A stretch of 64,000 nucleotides of DNA. Source: Patiria miniata (lineage: Eukaryota > Echinodermata > Asteroidea > Valvatida > Asterinidae). Positions within the stretch are counted from its first letter, which is position 1. Each line of letters opens with the position of its first letter. Under the pieces are notes generated by a model. That model was not told the origin of the DNA and searched no databases. It saw nothing but the letters and a program-made list of their open reading frames with translations. Positions 12,701 to 26,500 of the stretch are shown in pieces. Location: assembly GCF_015706575.1 (NCBI RefSeq), contig NW_024037076.1, positions 1,674,001-1,738,000 on the forward strand, given 5' to 3'. Made by a program: the position numbers and the translations under genes.

Positions 12701-15700
12701 GAACATTCGGTCATCTTGGAAATTCAACTGAGCGACTGCCGGACACCTTCAATATAATAGAATTTAACAACAAAACTTTGCCGAAATATTGCGTTTCAAT
12801 TTTGCTCCAATAAACCAAATGCGCATCAGTGTGTTAACATTATGAGCGCTACTTAAGCTACTGAAATCTCTGCGCACAGAGGGCCAAAATTGCGCCCTCT
12901 AGAGACGTTGAGCCGATATCAGCTAGACTGTCATCGCGTTTTGTTTCAATTCTAACACAGGCTATTAATTCCGTACTGAAAAGTGTTACTCGATTTTCAA
13001 TATGGCGATCAGTTTGGTTACAGTTCTACAGCAAACCGGGGGCATTATGGGCTAAGCTGATGAAATGTTGATTACGACTAACGACTACTACAAGCAGAAA
13101 ACCCATGAAATGAAAGGTGGGTGAGTTTGCTACCTTGCGACTGCGTGGCCGTGGGCTGTGCGCCGGCGGCTGATTGAGGGGAGCTGGTCGCTGCAGCTTG
13201 TGGCTGCATGGCCTGCCCTGGTTGCTGCTGCTGCTGGTAGTACTGCTGCTGCTGCTGGTAGTAGGCCTGCCACGCTGCCTCGTTGCTCTTGGCCTGGTCC
13301 TGGCCCGGCTAAACACAAAAACATTGAAATCATCAACTAAACCTTTACGGTATCTATGCACACAGTGTTTCCAGCACTTAACGAAAACACAAATCCCAGA
13401 AATCTTCCCTGAATCCATGAGGACTATTTTTTACTGTCACGAGATTGCTGGGAAGTAAAGAGGTGGTTGCAGCAAAGCAACTATTAACCACTTTGCGCCG
13501 GGATTATTAAATTTCGATTTTTGCAAAAGGCAAAATGTTCCAGCCCCAACACCACAATTACTAATTCACTTCAACAGTTATTTCGACAGTATTTGTACGA
13601 TATTTCTCGGCGAAAACTCATGTCTCAATGGAGCGTAAATAGTACAACAATAGGCCGTGCACAACGGCCAATTCAAGATCAACACATGGTCCGCCTCCAG
13701 ACTTCACAGACTTTGTGTGTGTGTGTACAAAAAACATGAGGGATTAGCATGTTTAGACGTCACCCGGAGGCGAGTCAAGGCAATCTTGACGTCTTAACCC
13801 GTCAGCCGTGCCCGTGTGTAAAAACCGGCCAGTGCGAGTTATCATGTCCTCCAATGCGAACTGGTTAAAGATACTGATAATACACTGCCGACTTGTTGAC
13901 AAGTAATGCCCCCCCCCCCTTTCCTCTTCCGAGTCACTGTCAAATTCCTTGAATTTTCCCTGATTTTTGGCTTTTTTTCCTAAATTCCCTGAGTTTTCCC
14001 TGAAAAAATTGGAAGCTCTTTGTGAAGGTATCCCCTGATTTTCAGAGAGCTTAAAACCCTGCATGACGCCTGATGCTCACAAGTCGTCACAAATGCGCGT
14101 TCACATTCGCTTCTGTCACCAGGTCTTACAATCAGATGCCAGTTTCAAGGATCAAATAAACTTTGCTCCAGTTTGACATCTGAAGAACCAAGACCTGGCT
14201 CGCAATGTTTACTGTCGCGTTCATTCGACACCCATCACCCATGGGGAGAGAGGGTGCTGGGCTCTAATTGAACGCAATGGTGAAGCTGTCCCAACAACAC
14301 AAGAATGCTACACGGTTCAAAGACAAACAAGTCTAGTCTCATATTTAATGAACCACAAATGAGTAACTGAAGATTGTTTTACCTGCTGCTGCTGCTGTTG
14401 CTGTTGTTGACCCTGGGGTTGGCCCCAGCCTCCTGCTCCACCAGCTCCGCCATAGCCGTTATTACCCCATCCGCCACCCCCACCCCCAGGGTTGAAATTT
14501 TGATTACCCTGATGCCCTCCGCTGAGGATAAGAAACAAACAGCAGAAAAATAAAAACCACAGGTATTAAAGATCATTCCCCAAGCTACTTCGAGTTTCAC
14601 CCCGGAAAAATAGATTTTAAGTAAGATTTGAGGCTTTGCATGGTGGAGATACTAAATAATGAGAGGTTTGCGGAAACACCATGAGGGAATGATTTCTCAA
14701 CTAAGAGAATGGTTCTGAAAAGAACCAGAGGTATAAACTCGACGTTCCGGTCAGTATGCTCTGACCGTCTTCAGGAGAGCATACTGACCAGAACGTCGAG
14801 TTTATACCTCTGGTTCCTTTTCAGAACCATTCTCTTAGTTGAGAAATTATTCGCACATGGTGTTTCCACAAACCTTTCATTATTAAAATAGATTTTGTTT
14901 TATCAATTGCTGTTTTCCTACCAATTTCAAAGTTATTCGCTTTAGAATGACACATCGAACCAAAAAAAAATCCACCACCGTCTATTTATTGAATTATTAT
15001 CTTTAGAATTAGTTGCGGCCAGGCAATAATTGGGCTGTGGCAGGGTGCGTTCATTTGTGTGTAAAATAAAGCCATTTGTTTCAGAGGGTTTCAGACGTCC
15101 AAAATTAAAAATAGTAGATTTATCATTAAAACAAAATGTTAAAATTGTTAGGGGAAACTTCTTTAACCCTAACCGCCCTGAATCCTTCAAAATCCTCTTT
15201 GCCGAAGTGGAGGAATTTGGAGGAATGAGGTTACATGGCAAAAGTGCGTTACTGATTTCGTAAGATGCACTGTGTCAGGGTCTTGGGCCAGACCTTGTGT
15301 TGTTTTTGCTCAGCCATGCATACATCTAGGCCTGGATTATGCTTGAAATCCTCCATACTGCTCCAGGATGTCACTGGCCAAGCGTCAACATATTGACAGT
15401 CACTGCAGCAGGATTTTGCAGGATTCAGGCAGTGGTCACCCTTCCATGGACCATATTCAAGAAATAATAGAGGAATTTGCAGGATTGAGGCTATTTTTCC
15501 ATGAGGCCAATTGGAGGATTTTGCAGGATTGAGGCTACATCCTAGCAAAAAGGCCTAGGGAGTTGGGGTTAAGATATATTTTCAAGAGGACAGGGAATTC
15601 ATGTTTAACCCTAACCATGCCAGATGGAACACAGTGCAAGACAGGTGCGACACAGGTAGCAGGGTGGAGGGGGAGGGGGAGGGGGAAGGGGAAATGTTTG

Positions 15701-18700
15701 GGGGAGGGGGAGGGTTTGGTGTCACAACTGAACAAGAAAATATCTCACCCTTGATATCCCCCGCCGCCTCCTGGTCCGCCACCCATATTTCCTTGCTGCG
15801 GAAACGAAAAAAAAAAAAAATATAAAAAAATAGCCATTTGATTTAGGAAAACTATTACACATTTACTATTAAGAATGTTGGTGTATGGTCGGAATGGTTG
15901 ACTTATCAGGCCGTGAAAAAAATTATGTGCGTTTTACGGCAACGCCCTTCAAATTATCCTGGAAGGAAGGTAAAAAACTTTTTTTATTTTGTAACTTCTT
16001 TAAATTTTTGTCTGTCGGTCTTTTGTTATTACTTTGTTTACAGGGTTTCCTGTTTAATTAATGTTTTCTTCTTAATTAACCAATAACACACAAAATATTA
16101 CATAGGGAAGACTTACATTATTTAAAAAAAATATTAAATTTTTTTTTTGGCCAAATGCGGCAATAAAAAGTTGAGGTCGTCAATATGACCTAAAAAACTC
16201 CAGTAGGTCGGCTTGTATCGTATACTTCCAATTTTTTGTAGGCCTTAGACTTAATGCATCTATGACTAATAGGGTTGCCAGGGTGGTACACCTGTCAACA
16301 GATTACGAACATAACATAACACCATGTAGCCTGGTCTACTATCAAACTCCACTCATCGGATCAAACAATCCTTGTGGCGTTAGCGAAATCCTGGCTAGGA
16401 ATTACTGTTGCGTCCATATTACGCCCGGCACCCACAGTCAATACTGGTGCAGGGTTCTAGCAGGATGCAATGTAGGGGTCACTCAAAAATCCCAAATTTT
16501 TGGGTCGACCCGAGTCACTCCAGATGCAATCGGAATTTTCAGTCCCAAAACAGTGCGAGAGAGCTAAACATAAAAATGAGGAGTTTTGGTCATGCTTACA
16601 CTGAGTTTCTCTTGGATGAGCTGCTCGGCCGTGGTGACCTGCTCCAGCGTGCCCTGGATGGTGAAGATCTTCTCTCCCATCTGGTTGAGACGAGGTGTCA
16701 TCTCCACCCTCGCCCCAGACCGGGCCGTGATGCCCTGGATGTTGGCACCACCTGAAGGCATCAAAAGCAGTGGTGAAGTTGAGTACTTTGCCATGAGCAT
16801 GAGTACTTTGCCATGAGCATGAGTACTTTGCCATGAGCATGAGTACTTTGCCATGAGCATGAGTACTTTGCCACGAGCATGAGTACTTTACCATGAGTAT
16901 GAGTACTTTGCCATGAGCATGAGTAATTTGCCATGAGCATGAGTAATTTGCCATGAGCATGAGTACTTTGCCATGAGTATGAGTACTTTGCCATGAGCAT
17001 GAGTAATTTGCCATGAGCATGAGTACTTTGCCATGAGTATGAGTACTTTGCCATGAGCATGAGTAATTTGCCATGAGTATGAGTACTTTGCCATGAGCAT
17101 GAGTAATTTGCCATGAGCATTAGTACTTTGCCATGAGTATGAGTACTTTGCCATGAGCATGAGTACTTTGCCATGTGTATGAGTAATTTGCCATGAGTAC
17201 GAGTACTTTGCCATGAGTACGAGTACTTTGCCATGAGTACGAGTACTTTGCCATGTGTATGAGTACATTGCCATGAGTACGAGCATGAGTACTTTGCCAT
17301 GAGTACGTTTTACGAGTACGAGTACTTTGCCATGAGTGTCAATGCGAGTACTTTGCCATGAGTACGAGTACTTTGCCATGAGTATGAGTACTTTGCCATG
17401 AGTATGAGTACTTTGCCATGAGTATGAGTAATTTGCCATGAGTATGAGTACTTTGCCATGAGTATGAGTACTTTGCCATGAGTATGAGTACATTGCCATG
17501 AGTACGAGTACATTGCCATGAGTATGAGCAGGAGTACTTTGCCATTTGTATGAGTACTTTGCCATGAGTATGAGTACTTTGCCATGAGTATGAGTACTTT
17601 GCCATGTGTATGAGTAATTTGCCATGAGTATGAGTACTTTGCCATGAGTATGAGTACATTGCCCTGTGTGAGTAATTTGCCATGAGCATGAGTACTTTGC
17701 CATGAGTACGAGCATGAGTACTTTGCCATGGGTACGTTTTACGAGTACCAGTACTTTGCCATGAGTGTCAATGCGAGTACTTTGCACTGAGTTTGAGTGT
17801 GAGTACTTGGCCAAGAGTATGAATACTTTGTACTCATAAAGAATCACTATTTTGTTAACACCGTGTAGCCTGGTCTACTATCAAACTCCACTCATCGGAT
17901 CAAACAATCCTTGTGGCGTTAGCGAAATCCTGGCTAGGAATTACTGTTGCATCCATATTACGCCCGGCACCCACAGTCAATACTGGTGCAGGGTTCTAGC
18001 AGGATGCAATGTGGGGTCACTCAAATAATCAAAAATCTTTTAAGGTCTATCAGAGTCACTCCAGATACAATCAGAATTTCAGTCTAAAAACGGTGAGAGA
18101 ACTCCAGGTTTTACTCGGAGGTAACCCCCGTAAAACGTCAAGGTAAAGCCCTTACCTCTACCGATGATCAAGCCACACTTGTTGGCTGCTACAGGGACTT
18201 CCCTCATCTCCCCGCCGTTCCTGAACTGGTTATCCCTCATCATGCCCGGCCGGCCGCCCATGTAGCCGCCGCGGTTGCCGAAGTTGTTGGGCCCGCCGCC
18301 GCGACCACGTCCCCGGCCTCGCATGCCCATGTTCCTCTCCATGTCACGTTGCTGAGGAGTTTAAGAATAAAATTGTTTAAATAAACCAAATTCAGCCCAG
18401 GACCAAGGCCCTACTCCGTACCCAAGTTAACATCCTCCTAATGTAGGTTAACATCCTCCTAAACCGGGTTAACATCCTCCTGACCCAGGTTAACATCCTC
18501 CTAACCCAGGTTTACATCCTCCTAACCGAGCTTCACATCCTCCTTACCCAGCTTAACATCCTCCTAACCCAGGTCAACATCCTCCTAACCCAGGTCAACA
18601 TCTTCCTAACCCAGGTCAACATCCTCCTAACCCAGGTTAACATCCTCCTAACCCAGGTTAACATCCTCCTTACCCAGCTTAACATCCTCCTAACCCAGGT

Positions 18701-20543
18701 CAACATCCTCCTTAGTGATAACAGTCCCCTCAACTTACCTTTGCATCTTGCACAATCTCGTCCACTATCTCTTGGGCCCGTTCGACGGCCGGGGTCGGCC
18801 CGTTGATGATGCAGACTCGCTCCTCACTGCCGTCATCTTCCTTGAACTGCACCTTGGCACCTGTCTCCTCCTGGATGTTGCGGATCATCTCGCCCTTCTT
18901 GCCGATGATGATGCCTACTGTCTGCCTGGGCACAGTGAACTGAAGCACGCACAGAACCACAAGGAACAAGACAAATTGGGAGATTATTAAACTCTTAACC
19001 CTTCCAGATGTGACACAGTGTAATGTGCGTAAATATCTGAGGGACCTTGTGGCATTGGGCCATCAACACCAGTTGTGACCTGTTGTAACATTTAACAATT
19101 GTTGACTGCTGTGATGTGGGATATGACGTTTTGAACACCTGAGGCGAATTTGTTATACCTCTGTCTTGGATTCCTGGATTTTGACGTAAAAATCACGAAA
19201 AACAAACAGTAGACTGTCAGCTCACATGCATGTTGTGTGCTCGATACAGCTGATCGTCTGCTAGTTCGTTGTTCCCACTCATGCATGAAAGCATGGTGAA
19301 AATAGCGTGGGTACCAATGATACAAGCGTTTCACACAGTACGCACCATACCGTACGTACGTGATATCCCACAGCAAGTGTGCCATGACTTTTTATAAACT
19401 TAACATGCGATCGTTCTGGGCCAATGAAAATACAGTGTTCAAGACAGAGGTATAACAATATTATTACTGGCCGGCTTCTCACTTTGACAAGGGTTGCATG
19501 CTGCGGCACTGGGCAGGGTTTCTACCCAATATTACCTTGCTTATCAGAAACAGGTTACCAACCAATCTGTGGTGCATTATACACTACGTCTGACTGGTTC
19601 CCCGCCGATTCTTTTCTGCTTAATTAAATCTGCAATGTTTTCTGCTTACTACCACTGTTAAAATTGGGCCCATGGTTGAAAAGCTTAATGTGGATTTGCA
19701 CACCATCAAGGTGAAAGGTCACAGAAGTATCTCACCTCTCTGCTGTCGCCTCCACCTCCCCCGTAGCTTGGGGGACCGCGAGGACCACCACCACCGCCGC
19801 CACCAGCAGCCATACTGTTGTTATACTCTTGCTGCTGTTTCTATTATCGGGAACACATTTGAAAACAAAAAATACTGCAAGTAAACTTAAAGGATCCCCC
19901 TGGCAGTTTGTATACATGTACATGTACAGGCAGTTAGTGAGGACAATTTTCAGTGACGGCCTTGATTGTCCACCCGGCAGGTACCAGTGCTCAATTGAAT
20001 GGGGAGTTTGGGGTTGAATGGGGAGTTTGGGGTTGAATGGGGAGTTTGGGTGAGACACCAGACTAACAAGTACTGAGCTGAGCTCTCCAAGAGTCCTCGT
20101 AAATATCCATACTGGAAAGGATTGGTTTTTTTTTATGTCGGCCTTCTCTCCACAGACCATCTTTCAAGTTTGGTTGAGATTGATGACTGAACTTACATTG
20201 AACTGGAACACACACACACCCTTACATAGACATAGAAGTGGGGTACTTCCTTAGTTCTCATGTACTAAAATTTTGCAATGTCGCACACTAATTTCAAAAT
20301 GCTCTTATTTTAACCAGATTTAATTTCCTGGGCTGAAATTTGGACTTAATATCCCTTTTCTAAAACTCTTATATTTGCGACTGATCAACCCACCTTGGAA
20401 ATTCTTAGTTTTTGAGTAAAATCCATATATCTATTTCGTGAAAAACTTGTGGGGTACCCAAACGGTACCCCGCAAGTCGGTGGGCGTTCCTTGTGGGTAC
20501 CTCCCATTGTTCCGGTACCCCATAAGGCAGTGTTTATACGTTC

Positions 20544-20576
<33 letters not shown>

Positions 20577-23500
20577 CAGAAGGAATACGCGATCGCAATA
20601 TCCCCCCTCTGGCTAACAGCCAGGTGGTTAAATATATCAGCAGAAACATTGGTACATATCCAGGAAGTACTGACTGATTTAACCCTCCCTCTCTGGCTGG
20701 AAATTCAGCTACGCCATCACGGCAGTCAAAATCAATCAAGGTCACTGTTTTGAACCGTGAACTCATTCCGTCAGAAATTAAAACAAAAGAAAACCCTTGG
20801 ACGTTGACTTAGTTGTGATTTTACGGCATCACACTTTGCAAATCCAAAAGGAAAATAAAGGACAGAGGAAATAAAAGAGCACAGTGGAAGGAGAAATGAG
20901 GGACGACACGACTAACCTCTAACAAGTCGTTGATCAGTTCTTTTGCCATCTGAAAAAAAAGAAAGAAAAAAGAACTACATCTTATTTTGTTTGCATTTTG
21001 CTAGCAATTTGCAACTGAGATTCCTTTCTTACTTTTCGAACACATATTCACGAGTTAAATGTCAAGCTTATCTTCTAGTTTTGTCCTACAAGCGCCTTAA
21101 AGGGAAAACAATAACCGCACGGTGCAAATCTTGGACACAACATTTTAATTTTCTTTTTATCGAAGAGTGGGTATATGTGTAAGGAGCCCAATTTTCTGTA
21201 CTGAATATTCATGATTGGCGGGATAATAATAGATCTCTCTCATACGATGCCATTTTCATAGGAAAATTAAACTGCATCTTTAACGCCATCAGGTGTGTGT
21301 GCGCGCAGTCTCAAAAATGTTCTTAACACGCACGGGTGTTGCTCAAAAGTTTTTCGACGCAGCCGATGCGTGTAACGAATTTGACGGCCAAAATACCGAT
21401 GCAAGTGGCAATCTGCAGGAAGTGAAGACATTTGAGAGAGACCTATCGCAATTTTTTCTGATATTTGCAACGCTCTCAAATTTATGTTCAGGTTCTTGTT
21501 TAGCTTATGTAATAATTACAAAATGGGGCTTATTGTGCCTAAAAAAATATATATCTGATTTTGCCTGAAATAGTCTGGTTCTGTCTTCGTCAATTCTAGG
21601 AATGTAGTCGAGTCCATCACAAGTCCAGTCACAAGTCCAGTCACAAGTCCGGTCACAAGTCCAGTCACAAGTCCATCACAAGTCCAGTCACAAGTAAATC
21701 ACAAGTAAATCACAAGTCCATCACAAGTCCATTCACACGTCCAGTCACAAGTAACAGTGGATGAATAATAACAAAGGAAAGCCTTTGTCAAAGGTCATTT
21801 GAATAGCTTGTGAGTTGAATTGGGACTGGAGGACTTGTGATGAGAATGCAGGCACTGGTCTTCATCCCTGATTTAATTTATGCCCAAGATTCCCGAGACA
21901 AATTATAATATTGCGAGGGTGTATTGTGACATTCTTGTATCGCAAGAAAAATCGAATACATATCCGGCTGTTTGAAAACTTACGTCAACTTGAGACTGGT
22001 CGCCGGTAATTTTCAGCGGCTTCTCCAAACCAGTGTTCATGGTGCTGTCCTGGATCATCATCATCTTGGCACCTGATTGCTCCTACGGGAATAGAGGGAA
22101 AATAGAAAGAAAGAAATTAAATAAAACAATCATTGTGATACTTTGCGGGAGTGTGACAGATAGGATATAAGAATGAGAGGTTTTCGCAGGCTAACCTATT
22201 GTTTTCTGACCGAGTCAATGACTGACTGACTTGCCGACGGACTGAGTCGTTGACCGAGTTGCATTTGTTAAAACCTGCTGGTCAGCCAGCGTTGGAGAAA
22301 ACTTTTTTTTCTCTTCATTTTCTTTGCAATTGATTGCACACCTGTGAAGAGGTACAAGCCTGCTAGACTGATTCTCTGATCTTACAATTCAGGGAACCAG
22401 ACTACAAGAATATGATTTGTTTTCTTGGTTTTTCCAGCATCTACGAACCCGAAATGTGAAACAAGTCAGTGTAACAATATTTTCTCTTACATACTAATTC
22501 TCCAAATCCATTGATTTCTGAAAATTGCAGCAAATGCAAATGTTGTACATTCTCTTTAAGGAAACCCTGAATGGGAGATTAAGGGGTAAAATTGACAGGT
22601 GGAAGAGTAAAAGGAAAGGTCCTGATTGTTTCTGCTTACCATGAGTTTCCGGATGGTCTCCCCCTTCTTGCCGATGATCAAGCCGACCTTGTTGGCCTTG
22701 ATCATCAGCTGCTCGGTCACCGCCTCTTTGGAGTTGTAGATGATGTTGTTCAACTCTTGCTTGGCTCTCCTGCAAGATTATACAAATACAGGGTGAGTAA
22801 AAAATAAACGAAACCCAAATGTCGGGACGATTGTTTTAGTGAAGTTCTGCATGTAGCACTTTTAAAATCTAGGATATGAAAGCCCAATTCATAAGCTTTC
22901 TTTTAGTACAAGAATCAGTTCAAATCACTTGTGTACTTTTCAAGTTACGGGATTTTAAACACAACCACCGTTTTAAAGTTCTGTCCATGGATCACAAAAA
23001 CGAAAACAATTCACACACATCCCTTTGTGATTTGTTTTCGTTTTGCCGAAAGAACACTTACCATTTTGTGATCCGTGGACAGAAATTTTAAATGGTGGTT
23101 GTGTTTAAAATCCGTAACTTGAAATTTACATGAGTGATTTGAATGATTCTTGTACTAAAAGAAAGCTTATGATTTTGGCTGTCTTCACTAAAACAATCCG
23201 CCCAAAACAAACCATGCTTTACTTGTTGTACTATATCCCATTTATATTCTAGGGCTTTCCAGAATATACCAATACTCGACTGAATATTCGAATAGCTTTT
23301 AGTGAGTTTGAATATTTGAAGAAAAAAATTACCCACTCGCACCTGACTACTACGTTATTTTAATCGTAATGTTGGGCACTTTGTCAGATGTCACTTTTTT
23401 GTAGGTGGTAATTTTTTTGTTGACGGCAGTTCATTGTTCCTATCCTTTTAAGCATGTTGAAACGCTTGACAGTTATAAAAACTACTGCAAAACAAACCAG

Positions 23501-26500
23501 TGGCCTATAACATCGCTCGCCTCACACAAATTTTAACCGGCGTATTACGTGTAAAACTTGATCAGAGAGTCTTGCATATTCAATTTTATTAAATTTTTCG
23601 GAATATGAATATGTATGAGGTATAGAAGACCCCTTTCTCATGGGTCTTAATGGATTAGTCTTTTCACATACTGAGAAGACCCAAAATAGGGTCAAATCAT
23701 AATCCAGTGAGGTCAACTGACACCGTCTTAAACCCCAACCAACTTACTGTACGGCATCTAGTGAGCCCGTCAGTGTACATGTCCTGACATCTGGGTTGTC
23801 CAGATCATTCTCTGCAAGCAAACACAAAGAAAAAAGCAAACTTGACTTACATCAATTTTGAAGATTTTCTTTAACAAAAACTTGTTCTAGGACACATTAA
23901 CCCTAACCCACCTCACTCCTCCAAAATCCTCCTGGCGGTTTTGGAGGATTCTAGAGGATTGAGGATGAATGGTGATTGAATCAAATGAGGATTCTGGAGG
24001 ATTGAGGATGAATGGTGATTGAAGCACACAAGGATTTTGGAGGATTGAGGATGAATGGTGAATGAAGCACAAGAGGATTTTGGAGGATTGAGGATGAATG
24101 CATTTTGAGGCAGGACTGTCTGATGATTTTGAAGGATTTGGCGTTGGTTATCCTTCATTTAAACATGAGTGCCAAGTTTTGGGATGAGGAGGATTTTGGA
24201 GGATTGAGGATGAATGCATTTTGAGGCAGGACTGTCTGACAATTTTGAAAAATTTAGGCTGAGTTGAAAAATTTTGGAGGATTTTGGAGGATTGAGGATG
24301 GTTGTAAGCAACAAGGGCCTAGGGGGTTAGGGTTAAGACTCCCCAATCCTCAAAATTAACCAGGCCGTTTTGGAGGATGAGGATACATTGTGTCAAGGTC
24401 TGAATTGTACCTTGCATTGTTTATGCTGAGCCATGCATGAATAGGTCTAGATTTTACTTGAAATTATCAACACTGCTTCAACGTATTAAAGGGAATGTAC
24501 ATTATTGGCTTTCGCTGCAATTTTTTAGAAATGAACTATTTGGGGGGATAGTATAATAGATCAAATATTGTTACACTGACATGTTTGAAGTTTTGTGTTC
24601 GAAAATGCTGGAAAACTAAGAAAAACAAAACTGTTCAAGTAGTCTGGTTCCCTGACTCCACTAAAGATGAAACGGATCAAAAATGCCGGAAAATTGTAAG
24701 GTAAGGGAACTAGTCTAGCTGGCCTGCACCCGTTTATGAACATGCAACCAATAGCAAACAAAATTTGGACTGAAAAAAAAAAACCCGGTAAATTTGGATC
24801 AGTAGTTGAAAAACAGTTAGGTTTTCCAACGTTGGTCAGCCGACCACCGCCGTTGGAAAAACCTATTTTTCTTGAAAATGACTTCGCACCAGGTGCCCTA
24901 ATTTTACAGAATGTTTTAGACTGTCATTTACCAACATCCTAGTAAGGTATTTCGTAACAACTTTGTAGTTTTATTTTTCGATGTTTGCAAATGTTGTATT
25001 TTCCCTTTAACAGTGATTCTTGGAGGATTTTGCAGGATTGAGGCAGTGGTCACCCCTCCACTGAAGAAATTCAAGAAATAACTGATGATTTGGGAAGATT
25101 GACCGAGGCTGTACCTAATTTCAATAATTTGCATATATTTGCATGTTTTTTTCCATGCAAATTCATCGCAACACCCACTGGATTTATAAGTGCAAAAACA
25201 AATTTCTCTCAGCTGTTCCAAGAAGCTAACTTACGTCCCGCTACTTGCACTTTGCATCCCGCGGCTTCTTGGATTTTGTTGATCGTCTCTCCGCCTCTGC
25301 CAATAACTATGAAGACAAATGCGGAGCAAAAAATAACTTGGTTAAAATTCATCACTCATATACATAAGTTATGAATTCAATGAGCAATCGTTAAAAGTAC
25401 AACAGTTTATGTTCGGCCATGCATGAAATTTAATGTAGGCCTAGATTATACTGGATATCATCAACGCTGCTTCTGGATATAATCTGTACTGCTCATTTTC
25501 TTAAAAAGTTAGTTGGAGGATTTTGAAGGATTGAGGCAGAGGTCAACCCTCAACTGAACACATTCAAGAAATAACAGGAGGATGATTTTGGAGGATTGAG
25601 GCTGAATCCAATTTTTACATGGTGGCAATTGGAGGATTTTGCAGGATTGAGGACGGTTCCTAGCCACGAGGGCCTGGGGGTTAGGGTTAAAGCAAGGTTC
25701 CTCTATACTTACTTAAACCGACTAAATTGGCTGGAACCTGATAATTCTCTGTCGTACTTCCAACACTATAAGGAAAAAAAAAAATGATACATGTATAATA
25801 CATCACTTAAAAAATAATCGGCCAGGAAAGTTCACAAAGAACTCCAAGGTCCATGTTTAATATTTATCTCACTACTTTTTTTGGTGTATGAATACAAATA
25901 TCAACTTCAACTTTTTGTCCTGGATTTTTTTTTACAAAGTAAATTATATTCACATTTGAGTGAAGTGTGCATGGGAATGTTTTTTTTTCTTATGAATAAA
26001 AAAGGGGAAAAAAATAAACAACTACTCACCCTGGCATACCCGGCATACTCTGTTTGAACATATTCCCCAACGCTGCAAATAAAAAAAAAAGGGAAAAAAT
26101 GAGATAGTAATCAAGTCCTGCAAAACTCGACCCAAAACTGAAACTAACCCGATCCGACCCCAAACTGACTTCACTTTGGTTCAGTTCGGATTTGGAACGG
26201 ATCAGGATCGGAATTTGCCATCAATATATGATCTTGATGAAACCTGCACAGTGATCTCGAGTTATCAAACAATTTTATTTTTTTTATACAGTTCAGAGAC
26301 TCCGAACTTGTCCCATTTTTGTTCAATACTAATTAAGGCTTTTAGAGTTAATGCACAGAATTGGATCTTCGCTTTCTTATTGGAAAGAAGTTTTTTTTTT
26401 AAACCAAAAATTAGTCTTTAGAGTTGCATCAAGGTGAAAACTATGGACGGGGTCAGAAGCGTTTGGCCAAATATCATTTAAGAGCAAGTTGGAGCAAGAA

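Noticed and set aside
16457..17847. Open frames of up to 319 codons on the minus strand with [12 protein letters not shown] repeats
   Set aside because: They are translations of a 20-bp minisatellite lacking stops; no start context, splice structure or protein family fits, and they overlap the true FUBP exon 13 and intron.
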